Shown: piece by piece, positions 56,459 through 64,000 of the stretch
Layout: each line of letters opens with the position of its first letter
Position numbering within the stretch: the stretch's first letter is position 1
Origin: Actinomycetospora lutea
GTDB taxonomy: Bacteria > Actinomycetota > Actinomycetes > Mycobacteriales > Pseudonocardiaceae
Length of the DNA stretch: 64,000 nt
Direction: 5' to 3'
Assembly (NCBI RefSeq): GCF_028737205.1
Contig: NZ_JAQZAL010000002.1
Span: forward strand, 62,001-126,000
Program-made: the position numbers and the translations under genes
Notes under the pieces: generated by a model
Told to the model about the DNA's origin: nothing
The model's input: the letters and a program-made list of their open reading frames with translations, nothing else
The model's database searches: none

Positions 56459-57775
56459 TCACGCGCGCAGCAGGATGCGCTCGAGCACCCGGGTGCCGAA
56501 GGTCAGGGCGTCGACCGGCACCCGCTCGTCGATGCCGTGGAAGAGCGCGGTGAAGTCGAGGTCCGGGGGCAGGCGCAGCGGCGCGAACCCGAAGCAGCGC
56601 ATCCCCAGCTTCACGAACGCCTTGGCGTCGGTGCCGCCCGACATCATGTAGGGCAGCGTGTGCGCCCGCGGGTCCTCCTCCTGCACGGCCCGGGTCATCA
56701 CGTCCACCAGGTCGCCGTCGAAGGAGGTCTCGACGGCCTCGAGGTTGCGGATCCACTCGCGCTCGACGTCCGGGCCGAGCAGCTCGTCGAGCTCCCGCTC
56801 GAAGGCCTCCTGACGGCCCGGCAGCACGCGGCAGTCGACGGTCGCCTCGGCCACCGACGGGATGACGTTGGCCTTGTAGCCGGCCTGCAGCATCGTCGGG
56901 TTCGCCGTGTCGCGGGTGGTGGCACCGACGACGCGGGCGACCCCGCCGAGCTTCGCGACGGCGCCGTCGAGGGCCGCCGCCGAATCGGTGGGGAACTCGA
57001 TGCCGGTCAGCTCGGTGATCTCGTCGAAGAACCCCTGGACCGACTCGGTGAGCACCAGCGGGAACCGGTGGCGGCCCAGCCGGGCGACGGCCTCGGCGAG
57101 GATCGTCACGGCGTTCTCGTCGTGGACCATCGACCCGTGCCCGGGGCGCGACCGGACGCGCAGCTTCATCCAGGCGATCGACTTCTCCGCGGTCATCACC
57201 GGGTAGACGCGCACGTCCTCACCGAGCGTCAGCGAGAACCCGCCGACCTCGCCCAGCGCCTCGGTGCAGCCCTCGAACAGGTCGGGACGGTGCTCGGCGA
57301 GCCAGTGCGACCCGTAGGCGCCGCCCGCCTCCTCGTCGGCGAGGAACGCGAACACGATGTCGCGCGGCGGCACCGTGCCCTCCGCGGCGAACTGGCGCGC
57401 CAGCGCCAGGATCATCGCGTCCATGTCCTTCATGTCCACCGCGCCCCGGCCCCAGACGTAGCCGTCCTGCACCGAGCCCGACAGCGGGTGGACCGACCAT
57501 TCGCTCTCGTCGAACGGCACGACGTCGAGGTGCCCGTGCACCAGCAGCGCCGGCCGGTCCGGGTCGGCGCCCGCGAGCCGGGCGAACACGTTGTGGCGTC
57601 CGGGAGCGCCGGACTCGATCACCTCGGTCTCGTACCCGACCTCGCGCAGCTTCGCGTCCACGTACGCGGCGGCCTCGGCCTCGCCCGTGGTGGTCGCGAG
57701 GTCACCGGTGTTCTGGCTGTCGATCTGGATGAGCTCGCTGGTCAGCGTCACGACCTCGTCCTCGGCACGACCCAT
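56459..57775 (-). CDS. M20-family metallopeptidase (dipeptidase-like, Rv2141c type)
   Basis: 438 residues from the ATG at 57775 (MGRAEDEVVTLTSELIQIDS); a start seven codons upstream is possible. Di-zinc site: LLVHGHLDVVP, WGRGAVDMKDMDAMILAL, FLADEEAGGAYGSHW (catalytic Glu-Glu), and late MMSGGTDAKAF. The lid domain runs through SRPGHGSMVHDENAV. Typical activities are dipeptidase or deacylase on small amides; substrate unknown. Its gene order with the uppP segment recalls Rv2141c. Confidence 0.9.
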   Translation of the reverse strand: MGRAEDEVVTLTSELIQIDSQNTGDLATTTGEAEAAAYVDAKLREVGYETEVIESGAPGRHNVFARLAGADPDRPALLVHGHLDVVPFDESEWSVHPLSGSVQDGYVWGRGAVDMKDMDAMILALARQFAAEGTVPPRDIVFAFLADEEAGGAYGSHWLAEHRPDLFEGCTEALGEVGGFSLTLGEDVRVYPVMTAEKSIAWMKLRVRSRPGHGSMVHDENAVTILAEAVARLGRHRFPLVLTESVQGFFDEITELTGIEFPTDSAAALDGAVAKLGGVARVVGATTRDTANPTMLQAGYKANVIPSVAEATVDCRVLPGRQEAFERELDELLGPDVEREWIRNLEAVETSFDGDLVDVMTRAVQEEDPRAHTLPYMMSGGTDAKAFVKLGMRCFGFAPLRLPPDLDFTALFHGIDERVPVDALTFGTRVLERILLRA

Positions 57776-57821
57776 GCGTCGCATCCTGCCACCCACCGTG
57801 ATCGGTCTGCGCGCTGTCGTC

Positions 57822-57827
57822 TACGCT
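57822..57827 (+). promoter_or_regulatory. Candidate -10 hexamer of tRNA-Leu
   Basis: TACGCT lies 12 bases before the tRNA 5' end. No strong -35 element is visible. Confidence 0.4.
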
Positions 57828-57839
57828 GTCGTCACGCAA

Positions 57840-57923
57840 GTCCGAGTGGCGGAATGGCAGACGCGCTAGCTTGAGGTGCTAGTGCCCTAGTAGGGCGTGG
57901 GGGTTCAAGTCCCCCCTCGGACA
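57840..57923 (+). tRNA. tRNA-Leu (anticodon GAG)
   Basis: Acceptor strands GTCCGAG and CTCGGAC pair perfectly with discriminator A; the anticodon stem CTAGC/GCTAG encloses the loop TTGAGGT, giving anticodon GAG; a long variable arm (GCCC-TAGTA-GGGC) marks a class II tRNA; the T arm is GGGGG-TTCAAGT-CCCCC. CCA is not encoded. It reads CUC and CUU. Confidence 0.95.
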
Positions 57924-58027
57924 CCCTTCCTCGCATTCCGTGTCGCGCCCGCGCGCGCGGACCCCGTCCCGGTGGGTCCTCCGGGGCCTCCAGGGCCTCG
58001 GTCGACGTCCCGGGCAGACTGCGCACC

Positions 58028-58741
58028 ATGACCGGGGCGCCGTACTTCGCCGAGCTCGACGTCGAGGATCCGGGGACGGTGACGGCGGTCTACGCCGCGG
58101 TGCTCGGGTGGTCGGTGGGCGAGGGGGTCGTCGCCGAGCACCAGCACCGGATCGTGCGGTGCGACGAGCACGCCGTGGCGGCGCTCGGCTCCCCCGGCGT
58201 CGCGGCCCCGCCGGCCTGGACGGTGTACCTGCGCGTCGACGACGTCGACGCGGCGGCGGCGAGCCTCGAGGAGCTCGGCGGGCAGGTGCTGCACGGGCCC
58301 GAGGACGACCTCGGCGGCGGGCGCCTCCTCGTCGCCCTCGACGCCGGCGGCGCGGTCGTCGGGCTGTGGGAGTCCGACCACGACGTGCCCGCGCCGGGGC
58401 CCGGCCGGCTCTGCTGGGCGGAGGCCGCGTCGGCCGAGCCGGGCACCACGCGCACCTTCTACGGCGAGCTGCTGGGCTGGCGCTGGGCGGAGGACGGCGC
58501 CGGGCCGGGCCACCTCGCCGGCGACGCCGGTGACGGGCCGCTCGCGGGGCTCGGCCTCGCCGGCGACGCGCTCCCCCACTGGCTGCCGGTGTTCGCGGTG
58601 CACGACGCCGACGCCGCCGTCGGTGCCGCCGAGGACGCCGGCGGGGAGGTCGTGGCCCCCGTCGACAGCGGCCCCCGCGGGCGGCACGCGACGCTCACCG
58701 ACCCGGGCGGGGCCCGCTTCGGGGTGCTCGAGATCGCCTGA
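58028..58741 (+). CDS. VOC/glyoxalase-fold protein with two repeats
   Basis: 237 residues. Two beta-alpha-beta-beta-beta repeats are visible, the first beginning PYFAELDVEDPGTVTAVYAAVLGW and the second LCWAEAASAEPGTTRTFYGELLGWRW, each followed by a D/G-rich strand and a hairpin (VYLRVDDVDAAAASLEELGGQV; VFAVHDADAAVGAAEDAGGEV) and ending ATLTDPGGARFGVLE. This duplicated VOC plan is common in actinobacterial antibiotic-inducible (27 kDa hydroxylase-like) proteins. Metal ligands and substrate are uncertain. Confidence 0.82.
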   Translation: MTGAPYFAELDVEDPGTVTAVYAAVLGWSVGEGVVAEHQHRIVRCDEHAVAALGSPGVAAPPAWTVYLRVDDVDAAAASLEELGGQVLHGPEDDLGGGRLLVALDAGGAVVGLWESDHDVPAPGPGRLCWAEAASAEPGTTRTFYGELLGWRWAEDGAGPGHLAGDAGDGPLAGLGLAGDALPHWLPVFAVHDADAAVGAAEDAGGEVVAPVDSGPRGRHATLTDPGGARFGVLEIA

Positions 58742-58804
58742 GTCGGCGCCCGGGGCCTCCGGATCGGTACGGTCGGGGGCGGGCTGCGCCGGGGAGGGCC
58801 GAAC

Positions 58805-59761
58805 GTGGAGCGGGACGCCGTCGTGGTGGTGCCGCCTCGCCCGACCCGCTCCTCCCCCTGGCTCTGGCTGCTCCTCGCGGCGCTGCCGTGGGCCTGGTTC
58901 CCCCTGCGCGACGAGCTGGCGCTGGTCGGCGACGTCCTCGCCATCGTGCTCCCCGTCCTGGCGGTCCTGGCGGCGCTCGGGGCCCTGGTGCTCAGCCGGC
59001 GCCGCGGGACCTGGTGGGGCCTGCCCACCGCGGTCTCGGTGCTGCTCGCGGCCGCCGTCGCCGTCGTCGGGCCCTGGACGCCGCAGGACGCCGGCACCGT
59101 GCGCCCCGGCGCGGGGATCACGGTCGCGAGCGCCAACGTCACCGCGACGACGGCGACGCTGCCCGCGCTGCAGGCCTCCGGGGCCGACGTGCTGGTGGTG
59201 GTCGAGAACGACCGGCGCATCGACGCCGCCCTCGCCGCGACCCACCGCTACCACCTCGATGCCGGCGGGACGCCCGCCGTCGGCGTCTACAGCCGCTTCC
59301 CCCTCCGCCTGCTCGACCCGCCGAGCCCCGGCTTCCCCGGCGTGCGGGCGGCCGTCGACGCGCCGACGCCGTTCGTGCTGTACGGCCTGCACGTCCCGCG
59401 CCCGTGGTGGACCGGTGGTTTCGGCTACCAGTCGACGCCGGCCGAGCACCACCGGCTGGTCGAGGCGCTCGCCGCGCGGGTGGCCCGCGAGCCCGGTCCG
59501 GTGGTCGTGGCGGGCGACCTGAACTCCACCGACCGGGCGCGCGACTACCGCCTGCTCGACGCGGACCTCGTCGACGCCGTGCGCGACGGCTGGGCCGGAC
59601 CGACATCGGTGACCCAGTGGCGCGCCTTCCTCCTGCGCATCGACCACCTGTTCGTCAGCCGCGGCTGGTGCGGCGACGGCGCGCACCGCATCGAGCTGCC
59701 CGGATCGGACCACGACGCCATCGCGGCCACCGTCGGGCCCTGCGCGATCAGCCCGCCCTGA
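58805..59761 (+). CDS. Membrane-anchored endonuclease/exonuclease/phosphatase (EEP) family protein
   Basis: 318 residues, GTG start after a GGGGAGGG site. Three N-terminal helices (about 20-98) place the catalytic domain outside the cell. That domain has VASANVTATTATLPAL (the opening N), VVVVENDRR (metal Glu), LYGLHVPRPW, VVAGDLNSTDRARDY (GDxN), LRIDHLFVSRGW and GSDHDAI (SDH), a complete EEP site. A phosphodiesterase acting on lipids or nucleic acid in the envelope is likely. Its end overlaps the convergent MOSC gene by 14 bases. Confidence 0.85.
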   Translation: MERDAVVVVPPRPTRSSPWLWLLLAALPWAWFPLRDELALVGDVLAIVLPVLAVLAALGALVLSRRRGTWWGLPTAVSVLLAAAVAVVGPWTPQDAGTVRPGAGITVASANVTATTATLPALQASGADVLVVVENDRRIDAALAATHRYHLDAGGTPAVGVYSRFPLRLLDPPSPGFPGVRAAVDAPTPFVLYGLHVPRPWWTGGFGYQSTPAEHHRLVEALAARVAREPGPVVVAGDLNSTDRARDYRLLDADLVDAVRDGWAGPTSVTQWRAFLLRIDHLFVSRGWCGDGAHRIELPGSDHDAIAATVGPCAISPP

Positions 59762-60179
59762 CCTCGTCCCCCACCGCGATCGTGCCCGAGGTCAGCACGC
59801 GGAAGATCGCCCCGCCGCGGTCGTGGAGCGCCCGGGCGGCACCGGGCCCGATCTCGGTGTCCATCACCCGGCAGGGGGCGGCGCGGCGGACGACCTCGAG
59901 CACCACCTCACCGACGACCAGCCGCGCGCCGGGCTCGGTCGGGACCGTGCCGTGGTCGAGCGTGAGCGTGCGCCGGGTCAGCTCCTCGGGCACCGGGGCG
60001 CCGAAGGCCTCCGACGCGGCGGCGAGATCGTCACGGCTCTGCACCGAGACGTGGCGGTGCCGGGTGCCGTGGTGGCGGTCGCCGACCAGCCCGCGTCCGG
60101 CCTCGGCCTCGACCCGCGGCACCGACCTCATCGGGGCCTTCCGCTCCGGCGCGACGTAGAGCGCCGCCACCCGGCTCAC
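59748..60179 (-). CDS. MOSC-domain protein
   Basis: 143 residues from a GTG at 60179. The beta-barrel MOSC pattern is seen as VAALYVAPERKAPM, VEAEAGRGLVGDRHHGTRHRHVSVQSRDDL, DHGTVPTEPGARLVVGEVVLEV, and the conserved Cys in RAAPCRVMDTEIGPGAARAL that in relatives binds the molybdenum cofactor or sulfur. Stand-alone MOSC proteins are thought to handle Moco-bound sulfur. It lies 5 bases after the flavin monooxygenase stop, in a htpG-LLM-MOSC run. Confidence 0.85.
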   Translation of the reverse strand: MSRVAALYVAPERKAPMRSVPRVEAEAGRGLVGDRHHGTRHRHVSVQSRDDLAAASEAFGAPVPEELTRRTLTLDHGTVPTEPGARLVVGEVVLEVVRRAAPCRVMDTEIGPGAARALHDRGGAIFRVLTSGTIAVGDEVRAG

Positions 60180-60184
60180 CGAGG

Positions 60185-61225
60185 TCAGCCCTTCGCCACC
60201 AGCGGGGTGACCTCGGTGCCGAGCAGCTCGATCGAGTGCAGCAGGTCGGCGTGGGACAGGCGCGGGTTGGTCATCTGCAGGTTGATCTGCTCGACGCCGC
60301 CGAGCTGCTCGGAGACCCGCAGGACCTTCTCGGCCACGGTCTGGGGGTCGCCGACGAAGAACGCGCCGTCGGGGCCGCGCATCGCGTCGAACGCGCGGCG
60401 GGTCGGCGGCATCCCGCCGCGCTCCGCGGCGACCTGCGTGAACATCTCCTGCCAGCCCGGGTAGAAGGCGTTGGTCGCCTTCGCGACGTCGTCCCCGACG
60501 AACCCGAAGCAGTGCAGGCCGACCCGCAGCGCCTCCGGCGGGTGGCCGGCGTGCTCGCCCGCGCGCCGGTAGAGGTCGACGAGCGGGGCGAACTGCCGCG
60601 GCTCCCCGCCGATGATCGCGATCATGAGCGGCAGCCCGAGCAGCCCGGCCCGGGCGAACGACTCGGGCGTGCCGCCGACCCCGACCCAGATCGGCAGCCG
60701 TTCCTGGCTGGGCCGCGGGTAGACGGGCTGCTCGCGCAGGGCCGGGCGGTGCTGGCCCGACCACGTCACGACCGGCGACTCGTTGATCTTGAGCAGCAGG
60801 TCGAGCTTCTCGGTGAACAGGTCGTCGTAGTCCTCGAACGCCAGCCCGAACAGCGGGAACGCCTCGGTGAACGAGCCGCGCCCGACGACCAGGTCGACCC
60901 GGCCGCGCGAGATCAGGTCGATCGTCGCGAACTCCTGGAACACCCGCACCGGGTCGGCGGCCGAGAGCACGGTGACGGCGCTGCGCAGGCGGATGTCCTG
61001 GGTGCGCGCCGCCGCGGCCGCGAGGATCACCGGCGGCGCGGCGTCGAAGTACTCGCTGCGGTGGTGCTCGCCGATGCCGTAGGAGTGCAGGCCGACGCGG
61101 TCGGCCAGCGCGATCTCCTCCAGCAGGTGCTCGAAGCGCTCCTCCGGGCCGATGACCCGCTCGGTGGCGGGGTCGGTGACGCGGGCGACGAAGCTGTCGA
61201 CACCCAGCAGGACGGGCTCGGTCAC
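60185..61225 (-). CDS. LLM-class flavin-dependent oxidoreductase
   Basis: 346 residues from a GTG at 61225 overlapping the htpG stop (GTGA). TIM barrel of luciferase-like enzymes: LADRVGLHSYGIGEHHRSEYFDAAPPVILAAAAART, RLRSAVTVLSAADPVRVFQEFATIDLISRGRVDLVVGRGSF and LPIWVGVGGTPESFARAG. The EHHRSEY loop and the VGRGSFTEAFPLFG segment fit the FMN-dependent alkanal monooxygenase-like subgroup, though F420 use is common in actinobacteria and cannot be excluded. Substrate unknown. Confidence 0.87.
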   Translation of the reverse strand: MTEPVLLGVDSFVARVTDPATERVIGPEERFEHLLEEIALADRVGLHSYGIGEHHRSEYFDAAPPVILAAAAARTQDIRLRSAVTVLSAADPVRVFQEFATIDLISRGRVDLVVGRGSFTEAFPLFGLAFEDYDDLFTEKLDLLLKINESPVVTWSGQHRPALREQPVYPRPSQERLPIWVGVGGTPESFARAGLLGLPLMIAIIGGEPRQFAPLVDLYRRAGEHAGHPPEALRVGLHCFGFVGDDVAKATNAFYPGWQEMFTQVAAERGGMPPTRRAFDAMRGPDGAFFVGDPQTVAEKVLRVSEQLGGVEQINLQMTNPRLSHADLLHSIELLGTEVTPLVAKG

Positions 61226-63075
61226 AGGGTCCTCTGCAGTCGCTCGGCCAGGGTGTTGACGAACGCCGTCGGTTCCTTGAGCTCGCCGCCCTCGGCCAGC
61301 AGCGCCATGCCGTAGAGCAGCCGCGCGACGTCGGGGTCCGCCTCGCCGGCCTCCTGCTTGTCGCGCAGGCCGCTGACCAGCGCGTGCTGCGGGTTGAGCT
61401 CGAGGATCCGCTTGGTCACCGGCGGCTCCTGGCCCATCGCCCGGTACATCTTCTCCAGGGTCGGCGAGAGGTCGCCGGGGTCGCCGACGAGGCAGGCCGG
61501 CGAGCTCGTCAGGCGCGTGGAGAGCCGCACCTCCTTGACGTCGTCGGCGAGCTCGGTGCCCATCCAGGTCAGCAGGTCGTCGAAGCCCTCGGGCTTGTCG
61601 TCGCCCTCGCCGAGGTCGACGTCGCCCTTGGCGATCGAGGCCATCGGGGTGCCGTCGAACTGGCTGACGGCGTCGGTCCAGACCTCGTCGACCTGGTCGG
61701 TGAGCAGCAGGACCTCGTAGCCCTTGGCGCGGAACGCCTCGATGTGCGGCGAGTTCTCGATGCTCGCCCGGGACGCGCCGGTGAGGTAGTAGATCGACTC
61801 CTGGCCCTCGGGCATGCGCTCCTTGTAGGCCTTGAGCGTCGTGGTCCCGTCCGGCGAGTGGGTGGACGGGAACGCGCTGGCAGCGAGGATCGCCTGCTGG
61901 TTGTCCGGGTCGGTGAGCAGGCCCTCCTTGAAGGCCCGGCCGAGCTCGCGCCAGAACGTCGCGTACTTCTCGGGCTCGTTCTCCTGCAGCGCGGCGACGG
62001 TCTGCAGCACCTTGCGGACCAGCCGCTTGCGGATGGCCTGGATCTGGCGGTCCTGCTGGAGGATCTCGCGGGAGACGTTGAGCGAGAGGTCGGCCGCGTC
62101 GACGACGCCCTTGACGAAGCGCAGGTACTCGGGGACGAGCGCCTCGCAGTCGTCCATGACGAACACGCGCTTGACGTAGAGCTGCACGCCGCGCCGGGCC
62201 TCGCGCATGAACAGGTCCATCGGCGCGTGCGAGGGCAGGAACAGCAGGCCCTGGTACTCGAACGTGCCCTCGCCCGAGAGCCGCATGGTCTCCAGCGGCT
62301 CCTGCCAGTCGTGGCTGACGTGGCGGTAGAACTCGGTGAGCTCCTCGTCGGTGACCTCGGAGCGCGGCCGGGCCCACAGCGCCTGGCGGGAGTTGATCGG
62401 CTCGGTGTCGCCGTCCTCGGCCGACTCGCTCGTGACCAGCCGGATCGGCCAGGTGATGAAGTCCGAGTAGCGCTTGACGATGCGCCGCACGGTCTCGGGC
62501 CTGGCGTAGTCGTGGAGGCTGTCCTCCGCGTCCTCGGGCTTGAGGTGCAGCGTGATGGCGGTGCCCTGCGGGGCGTCCGCGACCGGCTCGAGGGTGTAGG
62601 TGCCCTCGCCGGTGGACTCCCAGTGCACGCCCTCGTCGGTGCCGGCCTTGCGGGTCACCATCTCGACCCGGTCGGCGACCATGAAGCTCGAGTAGAAGCC
62701 GATGCCGAACTGGCCGATGAGGTCCTCGGCCTGCTGCGCGTCCTGGGCCTCGCGCATCTGCGCGAGCATCTCGGCGGTGCCCGACTTCGCGATCGTCCCG
62801 ATCAGCTCGACGACCTCGTCGCGGGTCATGCCGATGCCGTTGTCGCGGACGGTCAGCGTGCGGGCCTCGGCGTCCTGCTCCAGCTCGATGCGCAGGTCCG
62901 AGGTGTCGACCTCGAGGTCCTTGTCGTGGTACGAGGCGAGCCGCAGCTTGTCCAGCGCGTCGGATCCGTTGGAGATCAGCTCGCGCAGGAAGACGTCCTT
63001 GTCCGAGTAGATCGAGTGGATCATCAACTGGAGCAGCTGACGGGCCTCGGCCTGGAACTCGATCGTCTCGCTCAT
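61222..63075 (-). CDS. htpG: Hsp90-family chaperone HtpG
   Basis: 617 residues from the ATG at 63075, with GGGAGAGGACGC upstream. N-terminal GHKL ATPase: FQAEARQLLQLMIHSIYSDKDVFLRELISNGSDALDKLR, TVRDNGIGMTRDEV and GQFGIGFYSSFMVAD (ATP lid). Middle domain: FLPSHAPMDLFMREARRGVQLYVKRVFVMDDCEALVPEYLRFVKGVVD with the catalytic Arg in NVSREILQQ. C-terminal dimerisation region ends NTLAERLQRTL. It folds or stabilises client proteins. Minus-strand TATCCT at 63110-63115 is a likely -10; no HspR or CIRCE box was seen in the 240-base upstream gap, which holds no gene. Confidence 0.96.
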   Translation of the reverse strand: MSETIEFQAEARQLLQLMIHSIYSDKDVFLRELISNGSDALDKLRLASYHDKDLEVDTSDLRIELEQDAEARTLTVRDNGIGMTRDEVVELIGTIAKSGTAEMLAQMREAQDAQQAEDLIGQFGIGFYSSFMVADRVEMVTRKAGTDEGVHWESTGEGTYTLEPVADAPQGTAITLHLKPEDAEDSLHDYARPETVRRIVKRYSDFITWPIRLVTSESAEDGDTEPINSRQALWARPRSEVTDEELTEFYRHVSHDWQEPLETMRLSGEGTFEYQGLLFLPSHAPMDLFMREARRGVQLYVKRVFVMDDCEALVPEYLRFVKGVVDAADLSLNVSREILQQDRQIQAIRKRLVRKVLQTVAALQENEPEKYATFWRELGRAFKEGLLTDPDNQQAILAASAFPSTHSPDGTTTLKAYKERMPEGQESIYYLTGASRASIENSPHIEAFRAKGYEVLLLTDQVDEVWTDAVSQFDGTPMASIAKGDVDLGEGDDKPEGFDDLLTWMGTELADDVKEVRLSTRLTSSPACLVGDPGDLSPTLEKMYRAMGQEPPVTKRILELNPQHALVSGLRDKQEAGEADPDVARLLYGMALLAEGGELKEPTAFVNTLAERLQRTL

Positions 63076-63315
63076 GCGTCCTCTCCCTGGTGCGTGGCCG
63101 TTCCCGCCCAGGATATCGACCGCCGCGACCGGGCCCGCCGGGCCGGCCGTCCGACCCCGTGGTGCCGCCCGCCTCGCCCTCGTGCTCGCGGGGTGGAGGA
63201 CGGTGCTGCGGGTGGACGGCACGCCCTCGAGGCCGACCCGGACGCGGTCTCGCGAGCATCGCGACGGCGACGGCCGCGGCGGCATGATCCGCCCCGGTGC
63301 TCGGGCCGCCCGATG

Positions 63316-63714
63316 TCAGCGGGCTCGCGGAGCACCCGGGACGATCACGGGCCGCGCGCGCACGGCCCACCACGCCAGGGCCACGGCCGTCGCGACGATC
63401 GCCACGCCGAGCGGGACGTGCGCGGCGAGGACGCCGGTGTAGCCGATCGCCACCTGCGCGACCTCCGCGACCACGAGCGCCGCCGACACCGCGATCGGCC
63501 AGGGCGACAGTCGCCCCGGGCGCCAGGCCAGCACCGCGAGCGGGACCTGGAGCATCGCCACGAGCAGCAGGGTGCCGCCGACGGCCTGGTGCACGACCAG
63601 CCCCGCCGCCGACGCCTGCAGCAGCGCGCCGGCGGCGAACGCCTGGGCGACGGTCATCGCCGCGTGCAGCACCGCGACCACCCGGAAGGCGCCGACCGCC
63701 AGCGCCTCAACCAT
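63316..63714 (-). CDS. Four-helix membrane protein coupled to the multicopper oxidase
   Basis: 132 residues whose ATG overlaps the multicopper oxidase 3' end by 8 bases. Four hydrophobic helices at about 7-32, 38-62, 72-92 and 96-118; two histidines sit in helices (VLHAAMTVAQ and LVVHQAVGG), which could bind heme or copper, but this is weak evidence. No family is recognised with confidence. The coupling suggests a role in copper or redox handling with the oxidase. Confidence 0.65.
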   Translation of the reverse strand: MVEALAVGAFRVVAVLHAAMTVAQAFAAGALLQASAAGLVVHQAVGGTLLLVAMLQVPLAVLAWRPGRLSPWPIAVSAALVVAEVAQVAIGYTGVLAAHVPLGVAIVATAVALAWWAVRARPVIVPGAPRAR

Positions 63715-64000
63715 GGTCGTGGCCCGTGACCGTCCCGGGGCGCTGCCCCGGCGCGAGGACGAGGAACTGGAGCATCATGCCGTCGTCCTCGTGACGCAGC
63801 ATGTGGCAGTGGATCATGTACGGCACCTCCGGGTCGGCGTACGGACCGACGCGCACGAGCACCCGGACGGTGCGCCCGGGCGGGACCGCGACGGTGTCCT
63901 TCCACGCCCGCTCCCCCGGCGACAGCACCTGCAGCCGGGCGTCGTGCACGTGGACGTTGTGCGGCAGCGTGTGCCGGTTGGTGAGCTCCCAGACCTCGGT
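63707..64000 (-). CDS. Multicopper oxidase, C-terminal cupredoxin domain (5' part outside window)
   Basis: 97 codons are present, in frame to the window edge. Copper ligands of the last cupredoxin domain are clear: HTLPHNVHVHD (type 2/type 3 His-x-His) and MIHCHMLRHEDDGMM, the HCHxxxHxxxxM motif that joins type 3 and type 1 copper. The tail ends LVLAPGQRPGTVTGHDHG. The enzyme would oxidise metal ions (such as Cu+) or phenols with O2; secretion signals lie outside the window. Confidence 0.9.
   Translation of the reverse strand, partial: TEVWELTNRHTLPHNVHVHDARLQVLSPGERAWKDTVAVPPGRTVRVLVRVGPYADPEVPYMIHCHMLRHEDDGMMLQFLVLAPGQRPGTVTGHDHG

Noticed and set aside
57840-58100. tRNA-Leu as integration site of a mobile island
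   Set aside because: No integrase is encoded nearby and I saw no second copy of the tRNA 3' end in the window.
63076-63315. HspR/HAIR or CIRCE operator upstream of htpG
   Set aside because: No matching inverted repeat was found in the 240-base gap.

Overview
The window is very GC-rich and densely coded, with mostly GTG/ATG starts and many 4-base GTGA or ATGA gene overlaps. It carries a complete Pup-proteasome system (mpa, dop, pup, prcB, prcA, pafA, pafB, pafC), a mycothiol ligase (mshC), tatA/tatC and an ESX EccB. This combination marks a mycothiol-making actinobacterium. Gene order follows the Mycobacterium tuberculosis Rv2090-Rv2141c segment (5'-3' exonuclease, DUF4333, helY, tatC, tatA, pafC, pafB, pafA ... 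prcA, prcB, pup, dop ... mpa, trmI, RecB-like, hisG, hisE, metH, PAC2 ... mshC, SCO1664-like, DUF3090, phosphatase, uppP, M20 peptidase), with many lineage-specific insertions. I infer a Pseudonocardiales-type chromosome; no plasmid, prophage, CRISPR or intact insertion sequence is visible.

Layout. 1-7.5 kb: truncated FAD oxidoreductase, exonuclease, MmcQ-like protein, DUF4333 protein, HelY helicase, TatC, TatA, small membrane protein. 7.5-11.1 kb: an inserted two-component system facing two small membrane proteins and a cupin. 11.1-16.3 kb: pafC-pafB, an unusual Ser/Thr kinase, pafA. 16.4-19.5 kb: two tandem PAP2-diacylglycerol-kinase fusions on the opposite strand. 19.5-27.6 kb: prcA, prcB, pup, dop, an MFS exporter, a lipase-like hydrolase and mpa. 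27.7-36.4 kb: trmI, a RecB-like Fe-S nuclease, thioesterase, hisG/hisE, HAD phosphatase, metH. 36.4-46.7 kb: PAC2 protein, two MFS transporters, an orphan EccB, DUF2237, mshC, and a VWA/AAA+ pair. 46.7-52.9 kb: sortase remnant, SDR and enoyl-CoA-hydratase pair, metallo-beta-lactamase-fold hydrolase, SCO1664-like/DUF3090/phosphatase/uppP run. 53-64 kb: aldo/keto reductase, DUF5703, MarR divergent from a mycothiol-dependent-type enzyme, quinone oxidoreductase, M20 peptidase, tRNA-Leu(GAG), VOC protein, EEP phosphatase, MOSC, flavin monooxygenase, htpG, and the end of a multicopper oxidase.

How it fits together. Pup is encoded with C-terminal Gln; Dop deamidates it, PafA conjugates it to lysines, Mpa (C-terminal QYL) unfolds tagged proteins into the PrcA/PrcB core, and PafB/PafC link the locus to the DNA-damage response. 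A striking regulatory feature is a TANNNT -10 hexamer placed 6-8 bases before the start codon of at least twelve genes, including pafA, dop, trmI, metH and mshC, which predicts leaderless transcripts. The most interesting non-standard elements are the non-RD kinase with an NTF2-like tail set between pafB and pafA, the PAP2-DAGK pair in which one phosphatase domain has lost its nucleophilic His, the RG-rich insert in HelY, the orphan eccB, and a decayed sortase.
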